From the NCBI RefSeq assembly GCF_030539665.1, contig NZ_JAUNXR010000002.1, forward strand, positions 1-64,000: a stretch of 64,000 nucleotides of DNA, in the 5' to 3' direction. A program made the position numbers and the translations under genes. Origin of the DNA: Methanobrevibacter sp. (lineage in GTDB: Archaea; Methanobacteriota; Methanobacteria; Methanobacteriales; Methanobacteriaceae). The notes under the pieces were generated by a model. That model did not search any database and was not told the origin of the DNA. It worked only from the letters and a program-made list of their open reading frames with translations. Shown in pieces: positions 18,932-27,781 of the stretch (the stretch's first letter is position 1; each line of letters begins with the position of its first letter).

Positions 18932-19921
18932 CTAATATCTTTTTCTTCTATTTTCATTGTTTAGAGGATTTCTCCTTGGTGCTGGAATTCTATCCTCATT
19001 AATATCTATGTTTGGACCTTTGCCTTTAAAATTATTGTTTTTAGGAGCCCTCATTCCTGATTGGTTTTGGGATTCCCCATAATAATTCCTTGGAGCGTTT
19101 GGTTTTCTCCCATGATACGAATTATCTTCATAGTTCCTGCGAATTCTATTATTTGGAATATAATCCTCTTCAAAGTCATTGTAATGATTAGTTCTTCTTG
19201 AAGGAACCTCCCTCAGTGAAAGATCATCCAAATCATCATATTGTAATTTGGAATTTCTAACTTTGAACCGTTTTACATCTTCTTTTCCAAAATTATCACC
19301 ATTGGAATTTTTAAACTCCTTATGGATTACAGAAGCATTCTTAAGGATCAACAGAATAACTGCAACCAGAAGTAAAAATGCAAATACTTCAATTGAGAAA
19401 TCAAAGTGGCGGAATATTCCATCATACAATTGTGAAAAGAATGTGTTTGAATCTACAAATCCTCTGGCCAAGAATATCAAACCTATGAATGCTACCAACA
19501 GACCATATGACTTTTTAACAATGTTTGGTCTGATAATAAACGGATAAACACCCATTACAACAAGTGCAAATCCTAATATCCTATATAAATTATTGTCAAC
19601 AGCACCTTGAATTTTAAGATAAGCATTTAAGAAAGTTCCTGGAAGATACCCCCATTGAGATAAAAATGCCGCAAGCAACAATAGCTGAATAAAAGCAATA
19701 ACTATCAATGGAAATACATAGGCTATTTCATATTCAAAATTGAAACTGAATGTTCTTTTAGTTCTTTGAGTTACAGGTTTTTCCAATATTTCTGATAAAA
19801 CATTGTAAAGTACAGAAGAAAGCACTGAACCTAGAATAGTTCCTGTTACTCCTAAAAATGCTGTAGTAATAGCTACAAAAGCAGAAATACATGCAACTAA
19901 TACTATCTTAGCATGATTCAA
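18932..19921 (-). CDS. Membrane protein with long basic, disordered tail
   Basis: A 329-residue protein with about six membrane segments in the first ~200 residues, then a ~130-residue polar tail rich in Asn, Arg, Tyr, Lys and Pro (GRKPNAPRNYYGES, PAPRRNP, NNENRRKRY) that looks disordered and would bind nucleic acid or an acidic surface. No family recognised. The start is a TTG at 19921 after AAGGTGA. It precedes the PhoU-like gene by about 30 nt and may be co-transcribed. Confidence 0.6.
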   Translation of the reverse strand: MNHAKIVLVACISAFVAITTAFLGVTGTILGSVLSSVLYNVLSEILEKPVTQRTKRTFSFNFEYEIAYVFPLIVIAFIQLLLLAAFLSQWGYLPGTFLNAYLKIQGAVDNNLYRILGFALVVMGVYPFIIRPNIVKKSYGLLVAFIGLIFLARGFVDSNTFFSQLYDGIFRHFDFSIEVFAFLLLVAVILLILKNASVIHKEFKNSNGDNFGKEDVKRFKVRNSKLQYDDLDDLSLREVPSRRTNHYNDFEEDYIPNNRIRRNYEDNSYHGRKPNAPRNYYGESQNQSGMRAPKNNNFKGKGPNIDINEDRIPAPRRNPLNNENRRKRY

Positions 19922-20016
19922 AATTTCACCTTCTAATAATTTATTGAAGAAAAAAATAGAAATAAAAATTTCTAATATTTATATATTAGAAATAAGTTTA
20001 ATTTATAGTTTTAATT

Positions 20017-21519
20017 TTATACAAGATTCAAAGCATTTGGAATATTGCCTAAAATTTTATTACTGATACCCGGAACGGTAGAAGTAATAATTGATTGATC
20101 TGTGGATGCAGCTGCCTGTTTATCATTTTCAGCAGCAATAATAGTTGCATCTAAACAACTTTGCAAGTTTTCGACAGTGGTTCTTTGAATCCATGGATCA
20201 ACATCGGAAATAACAATTTCGTCAACCTGCTTATCGATTTCGTTAGCTATTACCCATGAAATAAATCTTCCGCCCAACAACGCAACGGAGTTCCCATCAA
20301 CACTATTGACAATATCCTCCAAAGTGTGTTTTATCACAAGTTCCTTGTACATTTTGGAACTGGTTAATGTTGCCCAATGAGCGTCACCAACAGTATAAGC
20401 GCCTATTTTTTTAGGATAAATGTTTTCAGGGCCTGCAATCTTAACAGCAGTGGTTAATGCCAAAAGTTCCTCTCTTTGAACAGGTACCCTGGTATGGGTT
20501 GCCTTGATTTCTTCGCTCATTATCTGAATAACTCTAGGAAGACCGAATTTTCCACGTCTTGCAGTTCCAGGTTCATATCCGCACATATATCCATGGTGAT
20601 TTCCAGGGAACCCTGAAATAATCATATTTAGACCTGTACGTAGACCTGCCCTACATTCGGATTCATAAGCACCATTTGTAGCTACCACCTTACCCGGAGC
20701 TAAAATTCTAGCTGCTGCAATAGCCTTACAATATGCCTCAATTGTATTTTCCGCCCTGTTGAAAGGTCCTCCTTCAACTACAAAAATATCCGCACCAAGT
20801 TCTAATGATTTTTCAAAACCTGTGATTACTTCATCGTAACCATCACCAACGAACATTATTGATTCCAAACCTTTGCCGTATTTTTTAGCTAAGTTTGCCA
20901 CATCCTTTGCTTCCCTTAAAGGTGCAGCATGACCTTCACCAGTTTGTTCACTAGTAACATTTACAGCAACTGAAGAGGATAATTTGACCCAATCTTCCTT
21001 ATCAGGGGTTTCCAATTTTTCCTTATCGATTAGTCTTTCATGAATTCTTCCCCTTGGACATTCTGTAAATGCAGGTCCTTTGTTATAGCATTCCCCTCCA
21101 CATCTTACAATGTTTTTTGGGAATTTCATAGGTCCGTTTTCACCAAAATGATCCAAGTCAAGAGGAACATCTACTGCATCATAAACCTTTTGCATTACTT
21201 CAATTCCTCTCATATCATAGTTTTCTCCGATATCAGAGAATGCATAAGCACATATGTGGATTGGAGCACCGATCATATTTGCTAGACGACAATTACCAAG
21301 CAAATCCTTTAATTCTAAATCTGAAGCACAGGTTCCTACAACAATTTCTGTTAAATCACAACCTAATGGGAATCTTTTAAATTGCATTCCAAGAGCCATT
21401 GTTTCTTCTAATGATAACTGAGATATTGCATCTACAACTTCGGTTACATCTTTTTTTGATTTTGAAATTTCAATAGCTGCATCGTCATCATAAACTGCCC
21501 TTTTTATTAAATCATACAT
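20017..21519 (-). CDS. DUF2193 protein beside hmd, probable HcgG
   Basis: A 500-residue methanogen protein of the DUF2193 type. It has many cysteines in its first third (FPLGCD, GTCAS, GNCRL, HICAYAF, VRCGGECYNKG, TECPRG), a TIM-barrel-like middle with GGPFNRAENT, and a C-terminal segment resembling a Rossmann methyltransferase (VALLGGRFISW, ISDVDPWIQRTTVENLQ). It is divergent from hmd. Of the seven hmd co-occurring proteins, A-F are encoded on the other side of hmd and only HcgG is missing, so I infer this gene supplies HcgG. Start ATG follows AGGTGATTAG. Confidence 0.65.
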   Translation of the reverse strand: MYDLIKRAVYDDDAAIEISKSKKDVTEVVDAISQLSLEETMALGMQFKRFPLGCDLTEIVVGTCASDLELKDLLGNCRLANMIGAPIHICAYAFSDIGENYDMRGIEVMQKVYDAVDVPLDLDHFGENGPMKFPKNIVRCGGECYNKGPAFTECPRGRIHERLIDKEKLETPDKEDWVKLSSSVAVNVTSEQTGEGHAAPLREAKDVANLAKKYGKGLESIMFVGDGYDEVITGFEKSLELGADIFVVEGGPFNRAENTIEAYCKAIAAARILAPGKVVATNGAYESECRAGLRTGLNMIISGFPGNHHGYMCGYEPGTARRGKFGLPRVIQIMSEEIKATHTRVPVQREELLALTTAVKIAGPENIYPKKIGAYTVGDAHWATLTSSKMYKELVIKHTLEDIVNSVDGNSVALLGGRFISWVIANEIDKQVDEIVISDVDPWIQRTTVENLQSCLDATIIAAENDKQAAASTDQSIITSTVPGISNKILGNIPNALNLV

Positions 21520-21688
21520 CTAATCACCTAATTTAAAATTTAATTATAATATTAACTCATTAGCTTATAAATTTATTTGTATGAATAAAATAATTTATCA
21601 TTTACTAACTTTATAACAGCGCGATAAGAATATTTTAAAGATTTCTAATTAAATTATCTAAAAATTTATATAGTAAAGAAAAATAGAA

Positions 21689-21702
21689 TAGTAATATTAC
21701 TA
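21689..21702. promoter_or_regulatory. Palindrome in the hmd upstream region
   Basis: The 14-base perfect palindrome TAGTAATATTACTA lies in the 325-nt gene-free stretch 21520-21844 between the DUF2193 gene and hmd. It is a candidate regulator site; AT-rich sequence makes chance palindromes fairly likely. The rest of the stretch holds candidate TATA elements (for example TTTTAAATA near 21771) but no gene. Confidence 0.35.
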
Positions 21703-21844
21703 CATTATTTAAAAATAGAAAATTATACTATTTTCATTATTGACATTAATATAGCCATATTAATTAACATTTTAAATAATTAGTATAGTTATTTTAAAAA
21801 AAATAACTCAAAAAAAAATATATATTTTTTAGGAGACATTAAAA

Positions 21845-22864
21845 ATGAAAGTAGCAATTTTAGGAGCAGGATGTTACAGAACTCATGCTGCAAGTGGTAT
21901 TACAAACTTCGCAAGAGCTTGTGAAGTAGCTGAACAAACTGGAAACCCAAAAATAGCAATGACTCACTCCACTATCGAAATGGGTGCAGAATTATTAAAC
22001 CTCTGTGACGAAGTAAGTGAAGTAGTTGTAGCTGACCCAGTATTTGATAACGACTTTGTTGTAATTGACGAATTCGACCCAGAAGAAGTTATCAAAGCTC
22101 ACAAAATGAACGAACCTGAAACTGTAATGCCAGCTATCAGAGAAGCTGTAAACAAAAAAGCTGAATCCACTCCAAAACCACCAAAAGGTGCTATTCACTT
22201 CGTACACCCAGAAGATTTAGGAATGAAAGTAACTACCGACGATGCTGAAGCAGTAGCTGACGCTGATTGGATCATGTCCTGGTTACCAGAAGGTGGTATG
22301 CAAAAAGCTATCATCGAAAAATTCGCTGACAACATCAACGAAGGTACCATCATTACTCACGCATGTACCATTCCAACCACTGACTTCAAAGCAATCTTCG
22401 ATGACCTTGGAGTAGACGTAAACGTAAGTTCCTACCACCCAGGTGCAGTACCTGAAATGAAAGGACAAGTATACGTTGGTGAAGGATACGCAGATGTAGA
22501 TTCCATCACTTTATTACAAAGATTAGGTGAACAAGCAAGAGGAGCAGCTTTCACATTACCTGCAAACTTATTAGGACCTGTATGTGATATGTGTTCAGCA
22601 TTAACCGCAATTACCTACGCAGGTATCTTAGCATACAGAGACACTGTAACTCAAATTTTAGGTGCACCAGCTGGATTTGCACAAAACATGGCAAAAGAAT
22701 CCTTAACTCAAATTACCGATCTCATGACCACCGCTGGTATTGACAAAATGGATGACGAATTAAACCCAGGTGCATTATTAGGTACCGCAGACTCAATGAA
22801 CTTCGGTCCATTATCTGACATCGTACCAACCATTTTAGCAAACTTAGAAAAAAGATCTGAATAA
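21845..22864 (+). CDS. hmd: [Fe]-hydrogenase, H2-forming methylenetetrahydromethanopterin dehydrogenase (Hmd)
   Basis: Metal-sulfur-cluster-free hydrogenase that transfers hydride from H2 to methenyl-H4MPT using the iron-guanylylpyridinol cofactor; important when nickel is scarce. The 339-residue protein begins MKVAILGAGCYRTH with the catalytic His14, and Cys174 in THACTIPT is the iron ligand (Cys176 in the Methanocaldococcus enzyme). The C-terminal helical dimerisation part (CDMCSALTAITYAG) is intact. AGGAGAC precedes the ATG. Strong codon bias like mer suggests high expression. Followed by a hairpin terminator, then the hcg genes. Confidence 0.97.
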   Translation: MKVAILGAGCYRTHAASGITNFARACEVAEQTGNPKIAMTHSTIEMGAELLNLCDEVSEVVVADPVFDNDFVVIDEFDPEEVIKAHKMNEPETVMPAIREAVNKKAESTPKPPKGAIHFVHPEDLGMKVTTDDAEAVADADWIMSWLPEGGMQKAIIEKFADNINEGTIITHACTIPTTDFKAIFDDLGVDVNVSSYHPGAVPEMKGQVYVGEGYADVDSITLLQRLGEQARGAAFTLPANLLGPVCDMCSALTAITYAGILAYRDTVTQILGAPAGFAQNMAKESLTQITDLMTTAGIDKMDDELNPGALLGTADSMNFGPLSDIVPTILANLEKRSE

Positions 22865-22878
22865 GTAAGCTGAAATAC

Positions 22879-22922
22879 AATAAGTTTGTTGATTTTAATT
22901 AATCAACATAAACTTATTTTTT
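22879..22922 (+). terminator. Hairpin terminator after hmd
   Basis: AATAAGTTTGTTGATT (22879-22894) pairs with AATCAACATAAACTTATT (22901-22918) with one bulge, followed by a T-run. It separates strongly expressed hmd from the hcg genes. Confidence 0.7.
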
Positions 22923-23004
22923 AATAATTAATCCAAAGTTAGCTATTAAAAAATAAGTTTAACTGATTTTATAAAAACTCTAATTCTTTATAGATGGTGT
23001 TAAC

Positions 23005-24003
23005 TTGATTGAAAATATTTTAAAAAAAGCAGAAAACGAAAAAAAATTAACTGATGATGAATTCTTAACATTATTTTCAATTGATGAGCCAGAAAACTTA
23101 AAAAAATTATATCAGACTGCAGTCAATATCAGGAACAATCATTCAAAAATAATTAAATTAACATCAACGGTCCACATTACCAACAAATGTCAGGTGCAAC
23201 CTAGATGCAAATACTGTGGATTTGCTGTTAACACTTCCAGAGACGGATATTACAATGCTTTTTATAAAAGTGATGAGGAAATCTATAAAGCAGTCAAATC
23301 TATTGAAGAAGCACGTATCCCTCGTGTAAGCTGTTCTGGAGGCCATGGTTATAAAGGAAAGCAGGCAGTGCATGCTGCAGAAATTGTAAAAGGAGATACT
23401 GAACTGGAAATTCTTGTAAATGTTGGTGCTGACTTAACTGAGAAATCAATAAACAGATTAGCTGAATTAAATGCCGATACAGTTTGTTGTAATCTTGAAA
23501 CTACAAATGAAGAGGTTTTCAACTATGTTAAACCTGGGGAAACTTTAGAAGATAGGGTAAATGTATGTGAAATGGTATCCGATGCAGGTATCGAATTGTC
23601 TTCAGGTTTGTTGTTAGGTCTTGGTGAATCAAACGAAGACCGCCTAGAACATTTAAGATTCCTTAATAATTTTAAAACATTAGGAGAAATTCCAATTATG
23701 GGCTTTAACCCATACAATGACACTCCAATGGAAAATCATCCTCCTTGTCCTTTGGATGATCAATTGAAAGTAGTCAGTATTGTAAGAATAATGTATCCTG
23801 AAATAAGAATTACTGTTCCGACACCTACAATCGGACCAAAAAATGTAGAATATTCTTTAAATGCAGGTGCAAGTAATTTAGCTACTGTAATAGCAGACAA
23901 TTATCCATTGGAAGTAAAAGGAGTTGGTTCTCCAACTTACGGAAACTTGAGTGAAGTTGTTTCCGTTATTGAAAGTTTAGGACTTTATCCACAATACCTA
24001 TAA
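23005..24003 (+). CDS. hcgA: FeGP cofactor biosynthesis radical SAM enzyme HcgA
   Basis: Radical SAM protein of the biotin-synthase-like group that makes the pyridinol precursor of the [Fe]-hydrogenase cofactor. The cluster motif is the unusual C-X5-C-X2-C (C62, C68, C71 in CQVQPRCKYC), characteristic of HcgA. Further blocks: SCSGGHGYKG, CCNLETTNEE, and SSGLLLGLGE. The start is TTG at 23005, five bases after GGTG. It begins the hcgABCD run directly downstream of hmd. Confidence 0.92.
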   Translation: MIENILKKAENEKKLTDDEFLTLFSIDEPENLKKLYQTAVNIRNNHSKIIKLTSTVHITNKCQVQPRCKYCGFAVNTSRDGYYNAFYKSDEEIYKAVKSIEEARIPRVSCSGGHGYKGKQAVHAAEIVKGDTELEILVNVGADLTEKSINRLAELNADTVCCNLETTNEEVFNYVKPGETLEDRVNVCEMVSDAGIELSSGLLLGLGESNEDRLEHLRFLNNFKTLGEIPIMGFNPYNDTPMENHPPCPLDDQLKVVSIVRIMYPEIRITVPTPTIGPKNVEYSLNAGASNLATVIADNYPLEVKGVGSPTYGNLSEVVSVIESLGLYPQYL

Positions 24004-24024
24004 TCTTTTTTTAAAGTGGTGAAA

Positions 24025-24504
24025 ATGGCATTCGAAAAGATAATTAAAAATGCTTATGAAGAATCAGAAAACGGTACTCGAAAAGGAGATACGTTTGAAG
24101 AGTTAGCGGCAATACAAAATTATATTAAAAATGCTGAAAAAATTTATATTCCAAATAAAAATGGAATTAAAGTCGATGTTTTAAATAGGGTTTTGAATGA
24201 ATATGGACTTCCTAATGCAGAAATACTTCAAATTAACACAAATGCTGCTGATGCCCATAGGATTCCTGCTTTAGGAAAAGCTTACATGGCCCTGGATCAA
24301 AGTGAAGCAGATTTAATAATTGCTAGAGGCCGTCTTGGAGTGCCTGGATCAGGATCACTCCTGTTATTTATGGACAATAAAGGAAGAATCCTAACTGCAG
24401 GAACTTCCCCATCACATGTTGTTCATGGAAAAAGCTTAGAGGAAGCTGTTGAAAGCGAAGCGAATGAAGCTTTGATAAAAATTGGTTTTAAAAAGGTTAA
24501 ATAA
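24025..24504 (+). CDS. hcgB: FeGP cofactor biosynthesis guanylyltransferase HcgB
   Basis: Attaches GMP from GTP to the 4-hydroxyl of the pyridinol precursor. The 159-residue protein has the expected blocks IQNYIKNAEKIYIPNKNG, NTNAADAHRIPALGKAYMALD and ARGRLGVPGSGS. The frame opens at GTG 24016, but GGTGA (24018-24022) is the ribosome site for the ATG at 24025. The stop overlaps the hcgC start by one base (TAATG). Confidence 0.92.
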   Translation: MAFEKIIKNAYEESENGTRKGDTFEELAAIQNYIKNAEKIYIPNKNGIKVDVLNRVLNEYGLPNAEILQINTNAADAHRIPALGKAYMALDQSEADLIIARGRLGVPGSGSLLLFMDNKGRILTAGTSPSHVVHGKSLEEAVESEANEALIKIGFKKVK

Positions 24505-25313
24505 TGACAGTCAATGATTTTGATACTGGAATAACTGATGAAGTATTTACAATTAAATCAACTATTAAGCTATTGGATATTTTTGATGAAATAATAGAAA
24601 AAAAGTCTGCAGTTTGTTATGACTGGGCGATTCAATTTGAAAAAACCGACAAGGTTGTTGTAATTGGAACTTATTTTACTGGAATTGGAATTGTCAAAAA
24701 ACTTTCCAAATATTTTGATGAAGTTTTACTAGTTGATATATATCCACACTTAGAAGAGTTTATAGATTCGCCAATAGGTGAAAGCATAAGCCAGGAAGAT
24801 AAAAGCAAAATTAAGTTTTCAAGTGATCTAAGCCTAATATATAGTGGAGATATTGTTATTGACACTACTGGTTTTGGAGGAATAAACGAAGAACAGTCTG
24901 CAAAGTTTGATGTTAAAGGTTTTCTCATAGAAGATCCTGTAGCTGAAGATAACGACAGGCTGTTAGAAAATAAGAATAACATTCACGAACGTTTAAGCCT
25001 TGTAAAAAGTCCTAAAAAAGCCATACTTAAAACCAAAGGTCTTGATACAAAAACATCAGGAACAATGACTTTAACCATCGGTGTTTTGACAAGCTCCATA
25101 AATAAAGCGTTATCTATTGAAGGTGTTCTTTATGCAGCTTGTGAAATGGGCTTTTTTGAAGAGCTTATTTTTAAAAAGAAAGACATCGTTGGATTTTTCC
25201 AAGCAGTAAGCAAAGAAGCTATGAAAATATCAACAATAAACCTGTTCGAATGTGATGAAATACTAAAAGAAGAGATAAGTGCTATCAATTCAGAAATTAT
25301 AATTCAAGATTAA
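24504..25313 (+). CDS. hcgC: FeGP cofactor biosynthesis pyridinol C3-methyltransferase HcgC
   Basis: SAM-dependent methyltransferase that adds the C3 methyl of the guanylylpyridinol. The 269-residue sequence has an NAD-like Rossmann centre (KVVVIGTYFTGIGIVKKLSKYFDEVLLVDIYPHLEEF) and IDTTGFGGINEEQ, followed by a helical C-terminal domain, as known for HcgC. It overlaps hcgB by one base and ends one base before hcgD, so translation is probably coupled. Confidence 0.9.
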   Translation: MTVNDFDTGITDEVFTIKSTIKLLDIFDEIIEKKSAVCYDWAIQFEKTDKVVVIGTYFTGIGIVKKLSKYFDEVLLVDIYPHLEEFIDSPIGESISQEDKSKIKFSSDLSLIYSGDIVIDTTGFGGINEEQSAKFDVKGFLIEDPVAEDNDRLLENKNNIHERLSLVKSPKKAILKTKGLDTKTSGTMTLTIGVLTSSINKALSIEGVLYAACEMGFFEELIFKKKDIVGFFQAVSKEAMKISTINLFECDEILKEEISAINSEIIIQD

Positions 25314-25314
25314 A

Positions 25315-25998
25315 ATGTTGTTAAAAGAACTTGAAACCCTGATTACATCACAAGTTTCTCCAAAATTAGCCATTCCAAATGATTTTATTGGATTTATGGA
25401 CGATTACGATACAAGCCAGAATATTGAAAACATTAAAATATTCATGGACATATACCCAAAATATGACAATGATCTTGAAAAAACTCTTATTTTAACACAC
25501 CATAAACCTCTTTTTACTCCAAAAACACCAACTTATGTTTTGCATTCAAATTGGGATGTCATAAATGGCGGGTCAAATGATGCATTGGCAAAATCCCTGG
25601 ATCTAAAAGTGGTTGACGTTTTTGATAAAAACTTGGGAATTGGCAGAATTTGCGAACCTGAAGATAAAAATAGCTTTTTAGATAATTTGAAGTCACGATT
25701 TAAGGAAATAAGAATGGTTGGAGAATTGAACAAATTAAACAGGATTGGAATAATATCTGGCTTCGGACTTAAAAATCCGAATTATGTTAGATTGGCTAAA
25801 GATAGAAATGTCGATACTTTGATATCCGGCGACTTGACTCAAGAAACTGCAGTTCTTGCAATTAATGAAGGAATATCCTTAATTGATTTGGGCCACCACA
25901 ACAGTGAAGTTCCAGGATTATTGAAACTTAAAGAACTTTTTAAAGATTGTAACTTGAATGTAGAAGTGGTAAACCAACCTCCATGGGAAAGTTTATAA
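25315..25998 (+). CDS. hcgD: HcgD, NIF3-like protein of FeGP cofactor synthesis
   Basis: A 227-residue NIF3-family protein thought to supply iron during FeGP cofactor assembly. Metal-site residues are visible in TLILTHHKPLF, in the middle, and in the C-terminal LIDLGHHNSEVPG. GSNDALAKSL and ISGDLTQE also match the family. Fourth gene of the hcgABCD block; about 50 nt with a TATA-like stretch separate it from hcgE, so hcgE may have its own promoter. Confidence 0.9.
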   Translation: MLLKELETLITSQVSPKLAIPNDFIGFMDDYDTSQNIENIKIFMDIYPKYDNDLEKTLILTHHKPLFTPKTPTYVLHSNWDVINGGSNDALAKSLDLKVVDVFDKNLGIGRICEPEDKNSFLDNLKSRFKEIRMVGELNKLNRIGIISGFGLKNPNYVRLAKDRNVDTLISGDLTQETAVLAINEGISLIDLGHHNSEVPGLLKLKELFKDCNLNVEVVNQPPWESL

Positions 25999-26052
25999 TA
26001 TATGATAATTTATATTATAATATTTATATAAGGTGTTATATTAGGTGAAACT

Positions 26053-26694
26053 ATGATTGATGAAATGGAAAGTAAAATGATTCCAAAAGGCAGAATAGAT
26101 TTAATTGGGTTCGGAAGACTCGGTTTAAGAACTGGAATTAATTTAATACAAGTCCACAGAGGAGGACCAGTAGAAATTGGGGCATTTGACGGTCAGAAAA
26201 TTTCAGGATCCGACATAATTTTTACATTGATGGGAGCTAAAGAAGGAGATTATAAAACAGACTTCTTTAAACAAATTTGTACACATGATAAAGATTATAG
26301 AAAAATAATCAGCATTCCGGAATATGTAAATGAAGATAACTTAGATTTAATAAAAGGAGATGTCGTGGTTATTGAAATTGCAGGAGGAAATACAATCCCC
26401 ACCGCAGCAAGCATAATAAAACACGTTCATTCCTATGGTGGAAAAACAATAGGAACCGCAGGAATATTTGGAATTGGTGACACAGAAGTTACAGCAAAGG
26501 ACATATCAGAGTTTGATGATTCAAATCCTGCAGTAAACGAGCTTAGAGCAGCTGGAATAACTGAAAACCATACAATTGTAACTACCAATAAATTCATTAG
26601 AGACATGGAACCTGTAACTCCTTATATGCTAGACAAGGTTGCAGAAAAAATTACAGAAATCTCTTTAAGAGAGCTAAACGATATTTATGATTAA
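26053..26694 (+). CDS. hcgE: HcgE, E1/ThiF-like adenylating enzyme of FeGP cofactor synthesis
   Basis: Activates the carboxylate of the guanylylpyridinol by adenylation. The 213-residue protein has a ThiF/E1-like Rossmann start (GRIDLIGFGRLGLRTGINLIQ...), the GAFDGQKISGSDI block and GGNTIPTAASI. A good AGGTGAAACT ribosome site precedes the ATG. Its last eight bases overlap the hcgF start, coupling the two proteins that act one after the other. Confidence 0.9.
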   Translation: MIDEMESKMIPKGRIDLIGFGRLGLRTGINLIQVHRGGPVEIGAFDGQKISGSDIIFTLMGAKEGDYKTDFFKQICTHDKDYRKIISIPEYVNEDNLDLIKGDVVVIEIAGGNTIPTAASIIKHVHSYGGKTIGTAGIFGIGDTEVTAKDISEFDDSNPAVNELRAAGITENHTIVTTNKFIRDMEPVTPYMLDKVAEKITEISLRELNDIYD

Positions 26695-27247
26695 GATAGC
26701 TACTGCAGAGTGTTTTACTCATGGAAAGATAGGGCGTGAAATCCATGCCCTTGCCCAAGATTACGAAGGTAACTTTGGACGAGATTACATCGAAAATCCA
26801 TTAGAATACGGAGATTTCGATTATAAAACACTTAGCGTTAATTGTAGTCTATTTATTCCAACAATTGAAGCTGTTCAGACAATTTTACAAGTCGAGAATC
26901 CTCCAGAACCAAAAGAGCTTATCAAAGGAATAAAAGTTTACAATGAAAAGCAGGATTTGGAGGTTTCCAAAATAATGGCTGAAGCCGTGAAAAAATTAAC
27001 CGGATGTGACATTGCCATCGGAACCACTGCAGGAATAGGTCGTGGTGGAATAACAATAATCAGCGACGATTTTGAAATTTCAACAACAAGCGACATTAAT
27101 GCTGATTTAAGAGAAAATAATAGTGAAAATCTTTTTTTACGACAGGAGTCTGGAATTGACAAAACATTGAAAATCCTTCTATTGGCTTTAAATGAAAAAT
27201 TTTCAGAAATTGAAAAAATAGAAAATACGAAACTAATTTTAAAATAA
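26687..27247 (+). CDS. hcgF: HcgF, thioester-forming protein of FeGP cofactor synthesis
   Basis: A 186-residue protein of the former UPF0254 family. Cys9 in MIKIATAECFTHG is the residue known to form a thioester with the guanylylpyridinol carboxylate, giving the activated acyl group that becomes the acyl-iron ligand. GTTAGIGRGGI also fits the family. It overlaps hcgE by eight bases. Last hcg gene of this run; two convergent tRNA genes follow. Confidence 0.92.
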   Translation: MIKIATAECFTHGKIGREIHALAQDYEGNFGRDYIENPLEYGDFDYKTLSVNCSLFIPTIEAVQTILQVENPPEPKELIKGIKVYNEKQDLEVSKIMAEAVKKLTGCDIAIGTTAGIGRGGITIISDDFEISTTSDINADLRENNSENLFLRQESGIDKTLKILLLALNEKFSEIEKIENTKLILK

Positions 27248-27260
27248 GTTAAAAAACGAG

Positions 27261-27333
27261 AGCCTTAGGGGGGATTCGAACCCCCGACTTCTACCTTACC
27301 AAGGTAGCGCTCTACCAGCTGAGCCACTAAGGC
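27261..27333 (-). tRNA. tRNA-Thr (GGT)
   Basis: Minus strand folds as a cloverleaf: acceptor GCCTTAG/CTAAGGC, D-arm with GGCTCAGCTGGTAGAGC, anticodon arm CTACC-TTGGTAA-GGTAG with anticodon GGT, and T-arm GGGGGTTCGAATCCCCC. Discriminator base U, as in archaeal tRNA-Thr. CCA is not encoded. Confidence 0.95.
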
Positions 27334-27357
27334 AAAATCGAGAAATAATTATAAAAT

Positions 27358-27444
<87 letters not shown>

Positions 27445-27590
27445 AAATAACAACAATATAATGTTGATTTTTATCTTATTTAAATATATCGGTTTAAATG
27501 GGAAAATATAAAAAACTACATAAATATTATAAACAATTAAACATAAATGTTAATATCATACTATAAAAAAATATTAATTGGTGAGGAAAT

Positions 27591-27770
27591 TTGATTAAAA
27601 TAGATTCTGAAGAATGTGCCGTTTGTAAAGATTGTATTGACGTATGTCCGGAAGAAGCAATAGAACAAAAAGTGTATAATATTGTCATTCATGCAGACAA
27701 ATGTACACAATGCGAAGAATGCATTGACGTATGTTCTGTTGGTGCTATATACAATGATGACGATGAATAA
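27591..27770 (+). CDS. Small 2x[4Fe-4S] ferredoxin
   Basis: A 59-residue protein with two classical cluster motifs, CAVCKDCIDVC and CTQCEECIDVC, each followed by the second-half P/S-x-A pattern, and an acidic tail (YNDDDE). Soluble electron carrier with low-potential clusters. Start is TTG at 27591 after GGTGAGGAAA; no ATG is in frame. A membrane protein gene follows after 11 nt and may be co-transcribed. Electron partner unknown. Confidence 0.88.
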   Translation: MIKIDSEECAVCKDCIDVCPEEAIEQKVYNIVIHADKCTQCEECIDVCSVGAIYNDDDE

Positions 27771-27781
27771 GGTTTGAAAAA

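Noticed and set aside
21815-21830. ATATATAT run just before hmd as its box A
   Set aside because: It ends about 15 bases before the ATG and overlaps the ribosome site region, too close for a TATA box with a leader; TTTTAAATA near 21771 is better placed.
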